Source: JACPTG01 sp964504135
GTDB taxonomy: Archaea; Nanobdellota; Nanobdellia; Woesearchaeales; UBA10216
Length of the DNA: 64,000 nucleotides
NCBI GenBank assembly: GCA_964504135.1
Contig: CAZDCW010000004.1
Coordinates: 1 to 64,000 of the forward strand
Reading direction: 5' to 3'
Shown here: piece by piece, positions 16,500-26,107 of the stretch
Numbering within the stretch: position 1 is the first letter of the stretch
Layout of the letters: each line of letters starts with the position of its first letter
The notes under the pieces: generated by a model
What the model was told of the DNA's origin: nothing
Databases searched by the model: none
Seen by the model: only the letters and a program-made list of their open reading frames with translations
Made by a program: the position numbers and the translations under genes

Positions 16500-17260
16500 T
16501 CGATATGGTAAATCGAGGGATGAAACTGGGTAAACTGCTGCTGGCTAAAGCCAGCGAGCGTTTACTGATTAAACGGTGAACTCCGTCAGGAGCTTCTGAT
16601 TCTTCATAATACAATACTGCTCATAAGTGTGTTTTCTCCAGTGCTTCTTCTGGCCTTCCGCAACATACCATCTTATTGATTCGTTGCTTACCGCCCCTAC
16701 GCTTCGGTAGAAATGTCCTTCGCTCCAGAACTTATCGCCCCAAAGCTTGTCCTGAAAAAGGTACCTGAGACCCTTCCGCATCATGTAACTGCTGAATCCC
16801 TTAATCTGCCTAACCAACTCAATCTCGCCGACAAACCTGACATTCCCAACAAACAAATGCAAGTGGTCAGGCCCAAAACCATACGCCAACAAAACGACCT
16901 TTAGCTTCCGCATTTTCTCAACGATATAAGCCAAAGTCAACTCCCTAACCAAAGGGTCAAAAAAAATGTCCCGCCTGTACGCAGGCGTGAACTGAAGGTG
17001 AAAGTTACTCTCACCAACCGCGCTTGAGCTAACCACAAGTTCAAATTCCATTCTAACCAACCGCCCGGGCCAGCGGCGCGAAAAATTTTTAAGAACAAGC
17101 GCAGCTACCGCTACTCAAGTTCCGACCATTGGGTGGCGCTCCAGATACGACGAGCCCACCACCCATTATTTTATGAAAAGACGAGAAAAAGCTTTCCACG
17201 CCCAACTATGGGCGCTCTAACCTTTTGAAATTCATCACAGGGGCTAAAGCCCCGAGGTTT
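16500..17260 (-). mobile_element. IS200/IS605-type element with end hairpins
   Basis: A transposase gene lies between two related hairpins, GCTGGCTAAAGCCAGC (16540-16555) and GGGGCTAAAGCCCC (17240-17253), which share the core GGCTAAAGCC. Subterminal hairpins like these are recognised by Y1 transposases of this family. No terminal inverted repeats or tnpB gene are seen. Exact ends are not determined. Confidence 0.7.
16569..17060 (-). CDS. tnpA: Y1 HUH transposase TnpA (IS200-like)
   Basis: A 163-residue single-strand DNA transposase. The HUH pair is H66-L-H68 in GPDHLHLF and the likely nucleophile is Y132 in SIRWYVAEGQ. Length and motif spacing match TnpA of IS200/IS605. All catalytic residues are present, so the element may still be active. 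Its promoter region and left hairpin lie in 17061-17260. Confidence 0.88.
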   Translation of the reverse strand: MVRMEFELVVSSSAVGESNFHLQFTPAYRRDIFFDPLVRELTLAYIVEKMRKLKVVLLAYGFGPDHLHLFVGNVRFVGEIELVRQIKGFSSYMMRKGLRYLFQDKLWGDKFWSEGHFYRSVGAVSNESIRWYVAEGQKKHWRKHTYEQYCIMKNQKLLTEFTV

Positions 17261-17419
17261 CTTTCAAAGGCTTGCCCTAAATTAGGACGTCCTAGAGACT
17301 CCAAGCCAAGCGTTTGAAAGGAAGAAAAAAGCGGAGGTTTAAAATATGGAATACCCAATAAAACCATCGAGGTCAAATAATATCAGGATAGCGCACACAC
17401 ACCCAACTCCATAGCAACA

Positions 17420-17427
17420 TATATAAA
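17420..17427 (+). promoter_or_regulatory. TATA box of the giant surface protein gene
   Basis: TATATAAA ends 22 bp before the ATG at 17450, so transcription should begin close to the start codon and give a leaderless mRNA. The rest of 17261-17419 holds no gene; it contains the edge of the IS element and an AGGACGTCCT palindrome near 17284. Confidence 0.5.
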
Positions 17428-17449
17428 CTACTTGGCCGAGAACTGGGAC

Positions 17450-20400
17450 ATGGGCAAAAGAGGCCAGATATCCACCTTTTTAATAGCAGGGCTTCTAGCC
17501 CTTTTCATCCTTGGAGGAGCGGTCTTCTATGCCAGAAGCACAAACCCTGGGCAAATTACCACAAGCTCAAGCGCAGGCCTGGACTCAGTCCTGAACAGCT
17601 ATGTCCAGAGCTGCATGGACCAGCAGGTAAAGCAGGGCATAATCCAGTTCGGGCTTGGCCCTGCATCAGCCTCCCAGATACAATACTACATGGACAACCA
17701 CCTCAAGCCATGCATTGACTTGTCCATCTTCGAAAGGCAGGGAGTGAAGGTGCAGGCAGGAACTCCAAAAGCAAACGTGGAAATAACTGACAGGGCAGTC
17801 ATTGCACGGGCAAAATACCCGATAACACTGATTGCAGAGGACAGGATACTTGAGTTTGAAATCTTCGACTATGCGCTGCCAAGGGTAACGCCGCTTGGTG
17901 CAGCAAGGCTAAACACGCCAGCAGGAAGAGTCGTGGCAGAGGATGATGTTGTAAAAGAATGGACAAACGGGGGAGCCACGCTGGAGATAAAGCAGGGAAC
18001 AGACCTGAAGGGAGAAGGTGAGCTGAAGCTGGAGGACAGGAAGGCAGACAGCGGAAACAAGAACGAAGTTGTAGTCGGCAACATAATCTATTCAATCAAA
18101 GGCATAGAATTTGACAAGCCGGCAGAGCTGACCATCTCCTATATGGCTGCTGACATTCCAAAAGGCTATAACGAGGAGTTCCTCGCAATAGCGAGATACG
18201 ATAAGGAAAGGGACGTATGGGAGTCTGTGGAGAAGAGCACAACACTTTACATAACAACATTAAAAAGTGCAGATTCTCCACAAACCGAAATTCCAAAAGG
18301 TTCTGTCACAGGAGAAATAACCCAGGCAGGAGACTACGCGATAGTCCTGATGTGCAAGCCCACAAGCCAGGTTCCACAAATAGAATTCACAGACTGGCTT
18401 TACAGGGAGCAGGTGTACAGCACAGACAGCACGCTTATAGGAAGGGTGGGGTCGGACTGGCAGGTGATAGGCGCTCAGCCTGCACAAGAGCAACCGGCTG
18501 CGGCAACTCCTGGCTCTTCTGATGAAACAGCTGGCGACACCGGGCCTACGGGAAGCGTAATCCAATCACCACCAGCCGACCAGCCAGGGTTAGGTCCGGA
18601 TTACGGACAACCAGTCCAGCCAGCAAACCAGCCAACCGGAGCAATAGCAGCGCTGCCATTTGGCGTGATAAGGGAAAGGCCGAACAGGCACGAAAACTTA
18701 GTGTGGAGCGGCGGAAGCGGAGATGCAGACAAAGCCGCACGCAAGCAAACAGGAACACCGAAAGGAAAGCCAAGCATAGGAGACTGGGACGAGGATGACA
18801 AGATCATGGACGAGACTACCTGCGACGGCTGCGAAGGAAATGCAGGATGCAATACCCTCTGCAGGGGCAAGGCAAAGGAAGAATACCGCGCAAACGTATG
18901 GGTTGTTGAAGGAACCGAGCAGTACAAGCGTATGAGCAATGACGGCATCAAGGATGGCAGCGGCCCATCCTGCAAAACAGAGTGCTGCGGCGGCGATGAA
19001 AGCAACCCCTGCCCGAAAAAATGCCCGGTAGAATGCAACCCGATACAACTCGCAACACCAAACAACTACGGCTATAACAGCGTCGCTGATGCCGGAGGAA
19101 AAGGAGAGTATGAGTACAAGCTGAGGCCTGAAGGAAACAGCTGCGTGAACGTCAAGGATACGCTCAAGATAGACCTAAGGAGCCCGCCAGAAGGGGCATG
19201 CGATGACGAGTGCAAAGGCAAGCTGAACGGAAAGGATGTTAATGTTGACTACACACCCATACCAGACTCTGACTTAAAGGCGCCATCCAACAAGCTTGAA
19301 GTTGAAGTGATAAACACCAAGCAGGCAGCATCATATGCAAGAGGATACTTTGAGCTGATAACAGGCACAGGAAACTATCCGAGATGCGCAATCAAGACAG
19401 AGCTGAAGGAAAACTGCCTCTGCGGGACAACGAACGTCAACATACTGGAAGACCACGAAGACGCGGACAAGGAAGATTACGGAGAATGGGAGATAAAAGT
19501 AAAGGAGGAGAAATTCTGCTGCGAGGACGGGATTGTTGTGGATGACATTTCAAAGTGCCAGCAGACACCCTGCCCCACAGAAGCAACAGACACTTCCCTG
19601 GCTGCTGCAAACCAGGGATGTGTATGCGGAAGCCAATACTATGACAACAACCGGGACGGGCCAGGATACTGCTGCTCAACGCAGACATGCGTGGGGCAAA
19701 AATGCACGCCAGGCCAGGGACTGGCCACAGGGACAGCAGGAAAGGAAGACCTTGAAATGCACGAATACAAGCTCGAATACAAGAACGGCAAATACTCAAT
19801 GTACATGGACACAGAGCTGATTGGAACCTCTGACTCGCAGACAAGGCCAAAAGGAATATCCATAGGCAACCCGCTTGAGAATGTCGGCGCAGAAGGGACA
19901 TGGACCTCGATTAAAGTCGAGTCAATAACAGTAACAGACTCAGCAGGCAAGGAAGTATTCAAGGAGGGATTCACCGCAGCCCAGCTTGACCCGGCAAAGT
20001 GGGACTCAAAGCCAAGAACCGGAGTAATAGCTGTGAGTGGCGGGTCTCTGGAACTCAAGATGCCAAGCCAGCAGACATACTCGGCAAGCTTCCCTTACGT
20101 CTCAACCAAAGGAGCCGTGTTCCCTGAAACAGGAGACTTCACGCTTACCTTCAAAATGCAGTACACATATGTAACAGGCTACGGCGTTTATCTCTATGTC
20201 GGGGATCCTGCAAAAACTGACGGGGTGATGAGCATAGGCCAGGACAACAGCTGGCCACAGGACAGCGGCAAGTATTACCTCAGAGTATGGCTGGTTGACG
20301 ACCTGATATACAAGTGCGGGGGAACAGGAGGATGCGGGGGAGAGACCTGCAGCCCTGTTGAAACCCCAGGCGGCGGAGGCCCTGCAACCCCAGCAAACTG

Positions 20401-21787
20401 CGGCAATCCAAATAAATTCGGAGTGCACACAATGCTCCAGGAATACCCTGTCAGCGAATTCGGAACGCAGCTTGACAAGGCAAAGGAGCTTGTTGGCGAC
20501 TGCGGCATGGCCAAAAACCTTGTTGACGGAGTAGGATATGGGGTTGACATTACAAAATGGTCCACCTTCATAAAGGAAGTCAACAGAAGGAAGATGATAC
20601 CAGTGATAAGGCTGCAGGGCAAGCACCAGGGAGACTCCTGGCAGAAGCCAGACCCTGCAAACAACTACGCAGGCATCGCGGCAAAGTACGCCGAGACAGT
20701 GGCGCAGCTTGAGGCAGCATCAGGGATGAAAGTGAACTATGTTGAGATATGGAACGAGCCAAACCTCGGCGGCGAATGGGGAGGCGCTGCAAATCCTGAA
20801 GAATACGCTGCATTCCTGCTGGCAGCAGCAAAGGCAATCAGGCAGGAGGACATGAAAGACGGAAAGAGGGACACCAACATCATAAGCGCCGGGCTGGCTG
20901 TGGACGCGCCGACAGCAAATGGAAACATCGCTCCAAATGAATTCATCGAGAGGATGCTCAACGCAAAGCCAGAGCTGAAGGACTACATAGACATATGGGG
21001 CTCACACCCATACCCCCCTGCCCAGACAAAATACAGGGATGAAAGGGCGCAGATAGCGAACAAAGGCCTGAACGTGCCGGCACTACTGACAGAAATATCA
21101 TGGAAACGGCACGGCAGCGCTCCGGTCACAGCGCAGCAGTTCAAGGACATATACAAGGCCTGGTACGAGGACACGAACACAGCAGGAGCGATAATATGGC
21201 TGCTCAAGTCAAACTCATGGAGCGAGTTCAACATGCTGGACAGCTCAGGAAACGGAAATGAATACTACAACGCAATAAAGGAATACAGGCAGCAGGTGGC
21301 ACCGGCACAGGCAGGGCAGCAGACAGGAGGGCAAGGCGGCGGGCAGGCGGGCAGCCAGTTCCAGGCAACTATTACAGGGCCAAGCCAAGTGAGAAAAGCC
21401 GAAGGAGTCAGGTATACGGCCAAAATCGCTCCAGACGAAGGCAAGGCCATATGGGAAGTCAGCCTCCTGGCAAAAAACAACAATAACGCAAATCCCAAAG
21501 CCTGGGGATGCCCTGACGAACCCATAGGAGAGTACTGCCGCGTGTCCAAATTCATATCAGGCCAAGAACAGCGGTCAACCACCATCCCACTGGAATGGTC
21601 CGGCAACACCATGTCAACAACGCAGCCAGGAGACTACACAATGGTTATAGAAATGGAAGAGGCTGATGCCAGCCGGCAAAATGCGGTCAAGTGCTCAGGC
21701 AAACAGCCGCTGCCAGCAGGCTTTGCAAGGTGCAACAAGAACTTCCCAAGCCTGAAGGACAGCCTGCCGCTGAAAATAACAGCCTGA
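17450..21787 (+). CDS. Giant membrane-anchored surface protein with glycosidase-like domain
   Basis: About 1445 residues. MGKRGQISTFLIAG plus a hydrophobic helix (residues about 8-28) is a pilin-like N-terminal anchor common in DPANN proteins. Residues about 300-410 are a Pro/Gln/Gly linker and 440-770 a Cys-rich stretch with many paired Cys (TTCDGCEG, CKTECCGG). Residues about 770-960 look like a concanavalin/LamG fold. A TIM-barrel glycosidase-like domain follows (about 980-1280) with acid/base E1103 in WNEPN and candidate nucleophile E1215 in LLTEISW, the clan GH-A layout. A Gly/Gln linker and a beta-rich end domain follow. Likely secreted and involved in polysaccharide binding or cleavage. 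Confidence 0.85.
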   Translation: MGKRGQISTFLIAGLLALFILGGAVFYARSTNPGQITTSSSAGLDSVLNSYVQSCMDQQVKQGIIQFGLGPASASQIQYYMDNHLKPCIDLSIFERQGVKVQAGTPKANVEITDRAVIARAKYPITLIAEDRILEFEIFDYALPRVTPLGAARLNTPAGRVVAEDDVVKEWTNGGATLEIKQGTDLKGEGELKLEDRKADSGNKNEVVVGNIIYSIKGIEFDKPAELTISYMAADIPKGYNEEFLAIARYDKERDVWESVEKSTTLYITTLKSADSPQTEIPKGSVTGEITQAGDYAIVLMCKPTSQVPQIEFTDWLYREQVYSTDSTLIGRVGSDWQVIGAQPAQEQPAAATPGSSDETAGDTGPTGSVIQSPPADQPGLGPDYGQPVQPANQPTGAIAALPFGVIRERPNRHENLVWSGGSGDADKAARKQTGTPKGKPSIGDWDEDDKIMDETTCDGCEGNAGCNTLCRGKAKEEYRANVWVVEGTEQYKRMSNDGIKDGSGPSCKTECCGGDESNPCPKKCPVECNPIQLATPNNYGYNSVADAGGKGEYEYKLRPEGNSCVNVKDTLKIDLRSPPEGACDDECKGKLNGKDVNVDYTPIPDSDLKAPSNKLEVEVINTKQAASYARGYFELITGTGNYPRCAIKTELKENCLCGTTNVNILEDHEDADKEDYGEWEIKVKEEKFCCEDGIVVDDISKCQQTPCPTEATDTSLAAANQGCVCGSQYYDNNRDGPGYCCSTQTCVGQKCTPGQGLATGTAGKEDLEMHEYKLEYKNGKYSMYMDTELIGTSDSQTRPKGISIGNPLENVGAEGTWTSIKVESITVTDSAGKEVFKEGFTAAQLDPAKWDSKPRTGVIAVSGGSLELKMPSQQTYSASFPYVSTKGAVFPETGDFTLTFKMQYTYVTGYGVYLYVGDPAKTDGVMSIGQDNSWPQDSGKYYLRVWLVDDLIYKCGGTGGCGGETCSPVETPGGGGPATPANCGNPNKFGVHTMLQEYPVSEFGTQLDKAKELVGDCGMAKNLVDGVGYGVDITKWSTFIKEVNRRKMIPVIRLQGKHQGDSWQKPDPANNYAGIAAKYAETVAQLEAASGMKVNYVEIWNEPNLGGEWGGAANPEEYAAFLLAAAKAIRQEDMKDGKRDTNIISAGLAVDAPTANGNIAPNEFIERMLNAKPELKDYIDIWGSHPYPPAQTKYRDERAQIANKGLNVPALLTEISWKRHGSAPVTAQQFKDIYKAWYEDTNTAGAIIWLLKSNSWSEFNMLDSSGNGNEYYNAIKEYRQQVAPAQAGQQTGGQGGGQAGSQFQATITGPSQVRKAEGVRYTAKIAPDEGKAIWEVSLLAKNNNNANPKAWGCPDEPIGEYCRVSKFISGQEQRSTTIPLEWSGNTMSTTQPGDYTMVIEMEEADASRQNAVKCSGKQPLPAGFARCNKNFPSLKDSLPLKITA

Positions 21788-21819
21788 AGATTTTTAAAAT
21801 CTGCTGATTTCCCGGCAGC

Positions 21820-22014
21820 ATGCAGGTGTACATTGAAAGGGAGGGCAGGCAACTGCAAATGAAGTTCAAGGGAACAGTGGCAGAACTGCTTGAACAGCTT
21901 AAAATCAACAAAGGCACTGTCCTTGTAACAAGGGATAATGAGCTTTTGACTTCTGACGAGAAAGTTGAGGATGCTGATGAGATAAGGATACTGTCAGTTA
22001 TCTCGGGCGGATAA
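21820..22014 (+). CDS. ThiS/MoaD/SAMP-like beta-grasp protein
   Basis: A 64-residue beta-grasp protein ending in ISGG. The C-terminal Gly-Gly is the site of adenylation and thiocarboxylate or isopeptide formation in ThiS, MoaD and the small archaeal modifiers. The DADEIRILSVISGG ending is typical. It starts 32 bp after the giant gene, with its own TATA-like TTTTTAAAA around 21792. It could serve tRNA thiolation, sulfur transfer or protein tagging; no E1 partner is in this window. Confidence 0.85.
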   Translation: MQVYIEREGRQLQMKFKGTVAELLEQLKINKGTVLVTRDNELLTSDEKVEDADEIRILSVISGG

Positions 22015-22110
22015 AATTATCAGTGCTGAGAATCATCAATGATAATGCGGAAAATCTATCGAGATGTGTTTAAAAATTATTCGCCAGCAACGTCGCCTAA
22101 GCCAAAAGAT

Positions 22111-22434
22111 TCAGATAAACTTTTTCCTTGTCAAAACAAAAAAGGCAACAGAACCAAATATCAATGAAAGGCCAATGCTTATTATTAAAAAGAAAGGAAA
22201 AACCCGAAACTCCCACCCGTGATAAGCATCCATATAAAACATACCCGCGACAGCAACAGCCAGCATAACGGCCAGGGCAGTTGCGGAGTTAACCCCAGGA
22301 GCGCGAATATTAAATTTTTTTTTCAATAGCCTGACAAGAACCAGGAATCCCAACACAAAAAGACCGCCCAAAAAGACAGTCCCAAGAAGAAACCTGATGA
22401 ATGCACCGAAAAGACCAGTTGCAAAATCCACCAT
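22111..22434 (-). CDS. Small membrane protein, three helices
   Basis: A 107-residue protein with three or four hydrophobic segments (about 10-33, 50-67, 76-99) separated by Lys/Arg-rich turns. I do not recognise a family. It is 32 bp downstream of the ITPase gene in the same direction and may share its transcript. Confidence 0.6.
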   Translation of the reverse strand: MVDFATGLFGAFIRFLLGTVFLGGLFVLGFLVLVRLLKKKFNIRAPGVNSATALAVMLAVAVAGMFYMDAYHGWEFRVFPFFLIISIGLSLIFGSVAFFVLTRKKFI

Positions 22435-22466
22435 TACAAACGGGATGGGGGGTCTTCTTTAAATAA

Positions 22467-23024
22467 TTATCCTCGAGCTGCAAATTCAGTCGTACCGAGG
22501 AACTCCCTGAGCTGCATTACCGCATCAATGCGAAACCTTCCAGGCTCGCCGGGCTTCTTCAGCTGCGCATAGGTTTTTGACTTGCCCTTTGGGATGAAAA
22601 TGCTGTCATTCCCCCAGCCATTCCTGCCAGCCTCCCTGAAAGCGATTTTCCCCTCCTGGCTTCCAATGAAGCAGACTGGCTCTCCACCCGGCTTGCAGCA
22701 AGCCACTGCCGACCTGTAAAAGCAGCGCCGGTTTTTCACTCCGCGCATCAATGCAAGGATTCCCTTATTGCCTATCTTCCGGGTCACCCACTTTGTATAA
22801 GTGCCCGGAAAGCCCCCAAGGGCATCGATGAAAAGCCCGGAGTCCTCAACAACAACTGCCTTCCTGAGTTTTTCAGAAACAAATTTTGCGGCGACCTTGG
22901 CGACTTCCGCAGTGTCCTCAGACCTTATCTCAGGATACTCAGCCTGGATGATGTCCACCTTGCCCAGAAGAAGGCTGAACTCCGCAGCCTTATTCCTGTT
23001 TCCTGTAACGAGGGTCACTGCCAT
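22467..23024 (-). CDS. rdgB: XTP/dITP pyrophosphatase (RdgB/HAM1 family)
   Basis: About 185 residues. VTLVTGNRNKAAEF at the N-terminus is the substrate loop, and EDSGLFIDALGGFPGTYTKW is the signature region of the family. It removes non-canonical purine triphosphates such as ITP and XTP from the nucleotide pool. I chose the ATG at 23024, just inside the 3' end of the corA-like gene, rather than the TTG-type codon at 23039. Confidence 0.9.
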   Translation of the reverse strand: MAVTLVTGNRNKAAEFSLLLGKVDIIQAEYPEIRSEDTAEVAKVAAKFVSEKLRKAVVVEDSGLFIDALGGFPGTYTKWVTRKIGNKGILALMRGVKNRRCFYRSAVACCKPGGEPVCFIGSQEGKIAFREAGRNGWGNDSIFIPKGKSKTYAQLKKPGEPGRFRIDAVMQLREFLGTTEFAARG

Positions 23025-23965
23025 TTTCTTGCAAACCACCTGAAAAGTATGAATGATGCAATTGATGACACGGCTATCAGCCCGAGGATGACAAAGAAGG
23101 CATGCTCGCCCTGGACAAGCGGCACGTTCCGTATGTTCATTGAGAAAATGCTGGTAATCAGCATGGGAACTGTTGAGAGCAGGGCCACCAAAGCAACAAT
23201 CCTCATGAAATAGTTAAGCTCATTCCCAATAAGGGTTGAATGCATGCTGAAAAGGTTTGAAAGCAGCTCACGCTGAATCTTCTCAGTGTCAAGAACCTGC
23301 AAAGCGTCATAATAAAGCTCAGAGAAATTGTCCCGGTCCTCCTGGCTGAACATCCTGAAATAGCTTTTCCTCAGCTCATTAAGAACATCAATGTTCGCAA
23401 TAAGCGACTGGTTGAAGTAGCTAAGAGTGATGCTGGTATCATAAATCTTCTGGATGGCGTCCTTTGAAAGGGCCTTCCGCTCCCTGAAAAGCTCAAGCTT
23501 AAGGGATATCTTGTCAACGAAATAAAGGAACTCATCATTAACCTTGTCCAGTACATAATAGATAAAGTATGCAGTGTGCTTCCTGAAAAGAAACCGCCTC
23601 TTGTTCTCAATCAACGCCTTGGAAAGGTCTCCAAGCACCTTGATAGACTTCCTCTCAACAGTAACCAACAGGCTGCCCACGGCAAAAATGTGCAGGGGGA
23701 CGGTAAGAACCTCGCCCTCTGACATTGAAGGCACGCTGAAGATGAGCTCTATATGCCTGCCCACAGTCAACTTGCTCCTGGCGTCCTCCTCAACAGACTC
23801 CTTTAAATCCTGAAGGGGCATCCTAAGGAGTTCAGATATGGACTCAAGGTCAGCCTCCACAGGCTCAACACACCTGACCCATGAGACGCCCCTTGAAGGC
23901 CCAAACCCCTTAAGGCCCTCAAGGCGCTCAATCCGGTCATTCCTAAGCGCGAAAAGCTCAATCAT
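23015..23965 (-). CDS. CorA-like divalent cation transporter
   Basis: A 316-residue protein with a large cytoplasmic helical domain and two C-terminal membrane helices (about 252-274 and 288-309). The ion-selectivity motif GMN at the end of TM1 reads S275-M276-N277 here. CorA proteins form pentameric Mg2+/Co2+ channels; the Gly-to-Ser change may alter selectivity or conductance. The chosen start MIELFALRN fits the family; upstream codons to 24088 run into AspRS. Confidence 0.82.
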   Translation of the reverse strand: MIELFALRNDRIERLEGLKGFGPSRGVSWVRCVEPVEADLESISELLRMPLQDLKESVEEDARSKLTVGRHIELIFSVPSMSEGEVLTVPLHIFAVGSLLVTVERKSIKVLGDLSKALIENKRRFLFRKHTAYFIYYVLDKVNDEFLYFVDKISLKLELFRERKALSKDAIQKIYDTSITLSYFNQSLIANIDVLNELRKSYFRMFSQEDRDNFSELYYDALQVLDTEKIQRELLSNLFSMHSTLIGNELNYFMRIVALVALLSTVPMLITSIFSMNIRNVPLVQGEHAFFVILGLIAVSSIASFILFRWFARKWQ

Positions 23966-24041
23966 TCCGGTTGACGAGAATTCCTGCACATTATAAAAAA
24001 GTATCACTTTCAAAAGAAAAAACAATATTTTATGACCAAAA

Positions 24042-25775
24042 TTACCTGTCAAAAGAGATGTGCAGGTCCTTAAGCTGCCTTGCGTCAATTTCAGAAGGCG
24101 AGCCGTCCATCGGGCACTCAGCAGATTTTGTCCTGGGAAAGGCGATGACCTCCCTGATGTCGTTGAATCCCTGCATCAAGGCAACAAGCCTGTCCAGGCC
24201 AAGCCCCATGCCCCCATGAGGGGGCCCGCCATACCTGTAAGCCTCAAGGAGAAAGCCGAATTTTTTCTCAGCAGATTTCCTGTCTATGCCAACAACCGAA
24301 AAAACGCGCTCCTGGACATCAGGCCTGTTAATCCTTATTGCGCCTGAGCCAAGCTCAATTCCGTTAAGCACAACATCGTAAAGATTCGCATACACCCTTC
24401 CAGGCTCCTTTTCCAGAAATTCAAGATGTTCCTTCTTCGGCATGCAAAAAGGATTATGGTTAAAGTCCCACTTCTGCTCATCATCCTTCCACTCAAACAT
24501 GGGGAAGTCAACAACCCAGCAGAACTTAAACTGGCCGGGCTTTATGAGGTTCAAGTCCTCCGCAAGCTTAGTCCTGAGCTTTGACAGAATCTCATTGGTT
24601 TTCTGCCTTGTGTCTGCGATGAAGAACAGAACTCCTGACTTGACCTTAACCCTATACTGAAGCTTTTTCTGCACTTCCGGTGAAAAGTACTTGACAATAG
24701 AGCTTTCCAGGCCATCCTTGGAAACCTTCATCCAAGCAAGGCCCTTTGAGCCCTGGCCCTTGCACCAGTCAATAAGCTTGTCTATGTCACCCCTTGAAAT
24801 CTCGTGAGGGACAGGAAGGCATTTTACAACCTCAGCATTCCTAAAGACATTAAAATCAGAAGACCGCGCGATATCAGTGACGTCAACCAGCTCAAGGCCA
24901 AACCTCAGGTCAGGCTTGTCAGTCCCAAACTTTTCCATCGCCTCCTCATAAGTGATTACAGGAAACTTTTCAAGCTTCATCCCCAAAACCCTGCCAAAAA
25001 CATGATGATACATTGCCTCGACAGTTTCAAGCACATCCGCCTGCTCCACAAAAGACATTTCCAAATCAACCTGCGTGTGCTCAGGCTGCCTGTCAGCCCT
25101 CAAGTCCTCATCCCTCAGGCAGCGGGCAATCTGAAAATACCTGTCAAAGCCCGCAAGCATCAGAATCTGCTTGTAAATCTGCGGGCTCTGGGGCAAGGCA
25201 TAGAATTTGCCCTTATGCAGCCTTGAAGGAACAACATAATCCCTGGCACCCTCAGGAGTGGACCTTATGAGAAGCGGGGTCTCGACCTCAATGAAGTCTT
25301 CCTTTGCGAAATACTCCCTGACTGCCTTAGCCACATCATCCCTGAACTTCAGCCTAGCCTGCATCAATGGCCTGCGCAGGTCAAGGTATCGGTACTTCAG
25401 CCTGGTTTCCTCACTCGCAGCAACCCGGTCGTCAACATCAACCGGAGGCGTGTCAGATGAGCTGAGAATCTCCAGGGAATCGCAGAGCACCTCAACCTCG
25501 CCAGTCTTCATGCCAGGGTTGACCATGCCCTCAGGCCTGCGCCTTACCTTTCCCTCAGCGCGCAGGACAAACTCGCGGCCAAGATGCTCAGCCTTCTCAT
25601 GCACCTCCCTGTTATGCGAAGGGTCAAACACCACCTGCGCGAGGCCATACCTGTCCCTAAGGTCAATGAAGATAACGCCGCCGTGATCCCTTCTTGAATT
25701 AACCCATCCACAGACAGCAACCTTCCTCCCGATTTCAGCAGAAGAAAGACTGCCGCAAGTGTGCGTCCTAAGCAT
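24042..25775 (-). CDS. aspS: Aspartyl-tRNA synthetase, bacterial type
   Basis: A 577-residue class II synthetase. The N-terminal OB fold (to about 105) is followed by the catalytic domain with motif 2 near FQIARCLRDEDLRADRQPEH and motif 3 GMGLGLDRL. A GAD insertion fills about 290-410. Archaeal AspRS is about 430 residues without GAD, so this is the bacterial form, often able to charge both tRNA-Asp and tRNA-Asn. It is the left neighbour of the gas vesicle island, and its upstream region carries the island's left repeat. Confidence 0.94.
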   Translation of the reverse strand: MLRTHTCGSLSSAEIGRKVAVCGWVNSRRDHGGVIFIDLRDRYGLAQVVFDPSHNREVHEKAEHLGREFVLRAEGKVRRRPEGMVNPGMKTGEVEVLCDSLEILSSSDTPPVDVDDRVAASEETRLKYRYLDLRRPLMQARLKFRDDVAKAVREYFAKEDFIEVETPLLIRSTPEGARDYVVPSRLHKGKFYALPQSPQIYKQILMLAGFDRYFQIARCLRDEDLRADRQPEHTQVDLEMSFVEQADVLETVEAMYHHVFGRVLGMKLEKFPVITYEEAMEKFGTDKPDLRFGLELVDVTDIARSSDFNVFRNAEVVKCLPVPHEISRGDIDKLIDWCKGQGSKGLAWMKVSKDGLESSIVKYFSPEVQKKLQYRVKVKSGVLFFIADTRQKTNEILSKLRTKLAEDLNLIKPGQFKFCWVVDFPMFEWKDDEQKWDFNHNPFCMPKKEHLEFLEKEPGRVYANLYDVVLNGIELGSGAIRINRPDVQERVFSVVGIDRKSAEKKFGFLLEAYRYGGPPHGGMGLGLDRLVALMQGFNDIREVIAFPRTKSAECPMDGSPSEIDARQLKDLHISFDR

Positions 25776-25799
25776 GACGGCGGATACTCCTGAGCTGTT

Positions 25800-25829
25800 T
25801 ATATTTGTTTTGATGGGCAGATTTATAAA
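25800..25829. repeat. 30-bp direct repeat, left boundary of gas vesicle island
   Basis: Thirty bases, beginning TATATTTGTTTTG and ending CAGATTTATAAA, are identical to 35329-35358, with mismatches immediately on both sides. The copies are 9529 bp apart and enclose exactly the gas vesicle genes. The left copy also supplies the stop codon of the wHTH gene at 25823. Confidence 0.9.
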
Positions 25830-26107
25830 AGTTCCAGGCTATCCATCAGCCTCCTCACGTTTTTACTGAGCTCAATGCCCTTATCAGTCAGCTTGACCTT
25901 TTTAATCCTGTCCTGCTTTTCAAATGTCAATAGCCCAGCTCCCTTCATCTTTTCCAGCAGGCCTGTCGCGTGCGAGTAAGTGCAATGCGCTTTCACAGCC
26001 AGCCTGCTGCAATAGTCATCACCTTTTTCACTGCCAATAGCCAGAAGTATTTCTACAGCTTTCCTTCTAACAAAGATTTGTGATAATGCAATCCTTGTTT
26101 TCGCCAT
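25823..26107 (-). CDS. Winged-helix transcriptional regulator at the end of the gvp operon
   Basis: A 94-residue winged-helix protein: helices around AVEILLAIG and CTYSHATGLLEKMKGAGLLTFE, wing KKVKLTDKGIEL, then a short dimerisation helix. It resembles archaeal MarR/ArsR-like single-domain regulators. It overlaps the gvpJ-like gene by 41 bp and is last in the minus-strand operon, so it probably controls gas vesicle genes. Confidence 0.75.
   Translation of the reverse strand: MAKTRIALSQIFVRRKAVEILLAIGSEKGDDYCSRLAVKAHCTYSHATGLLEKMKGAGLLTFEKQDRIKKVKLTDKGIELSKNVRRLMDSLELL

Noticed and set aside
18601..19065. Long minus-strand frames across the giant surface gene
   Set aside because: They are Leu/Ser/Cys-rich shadows of the Cys/Gly/Lys-rich plus-strand gene and have no start signals.
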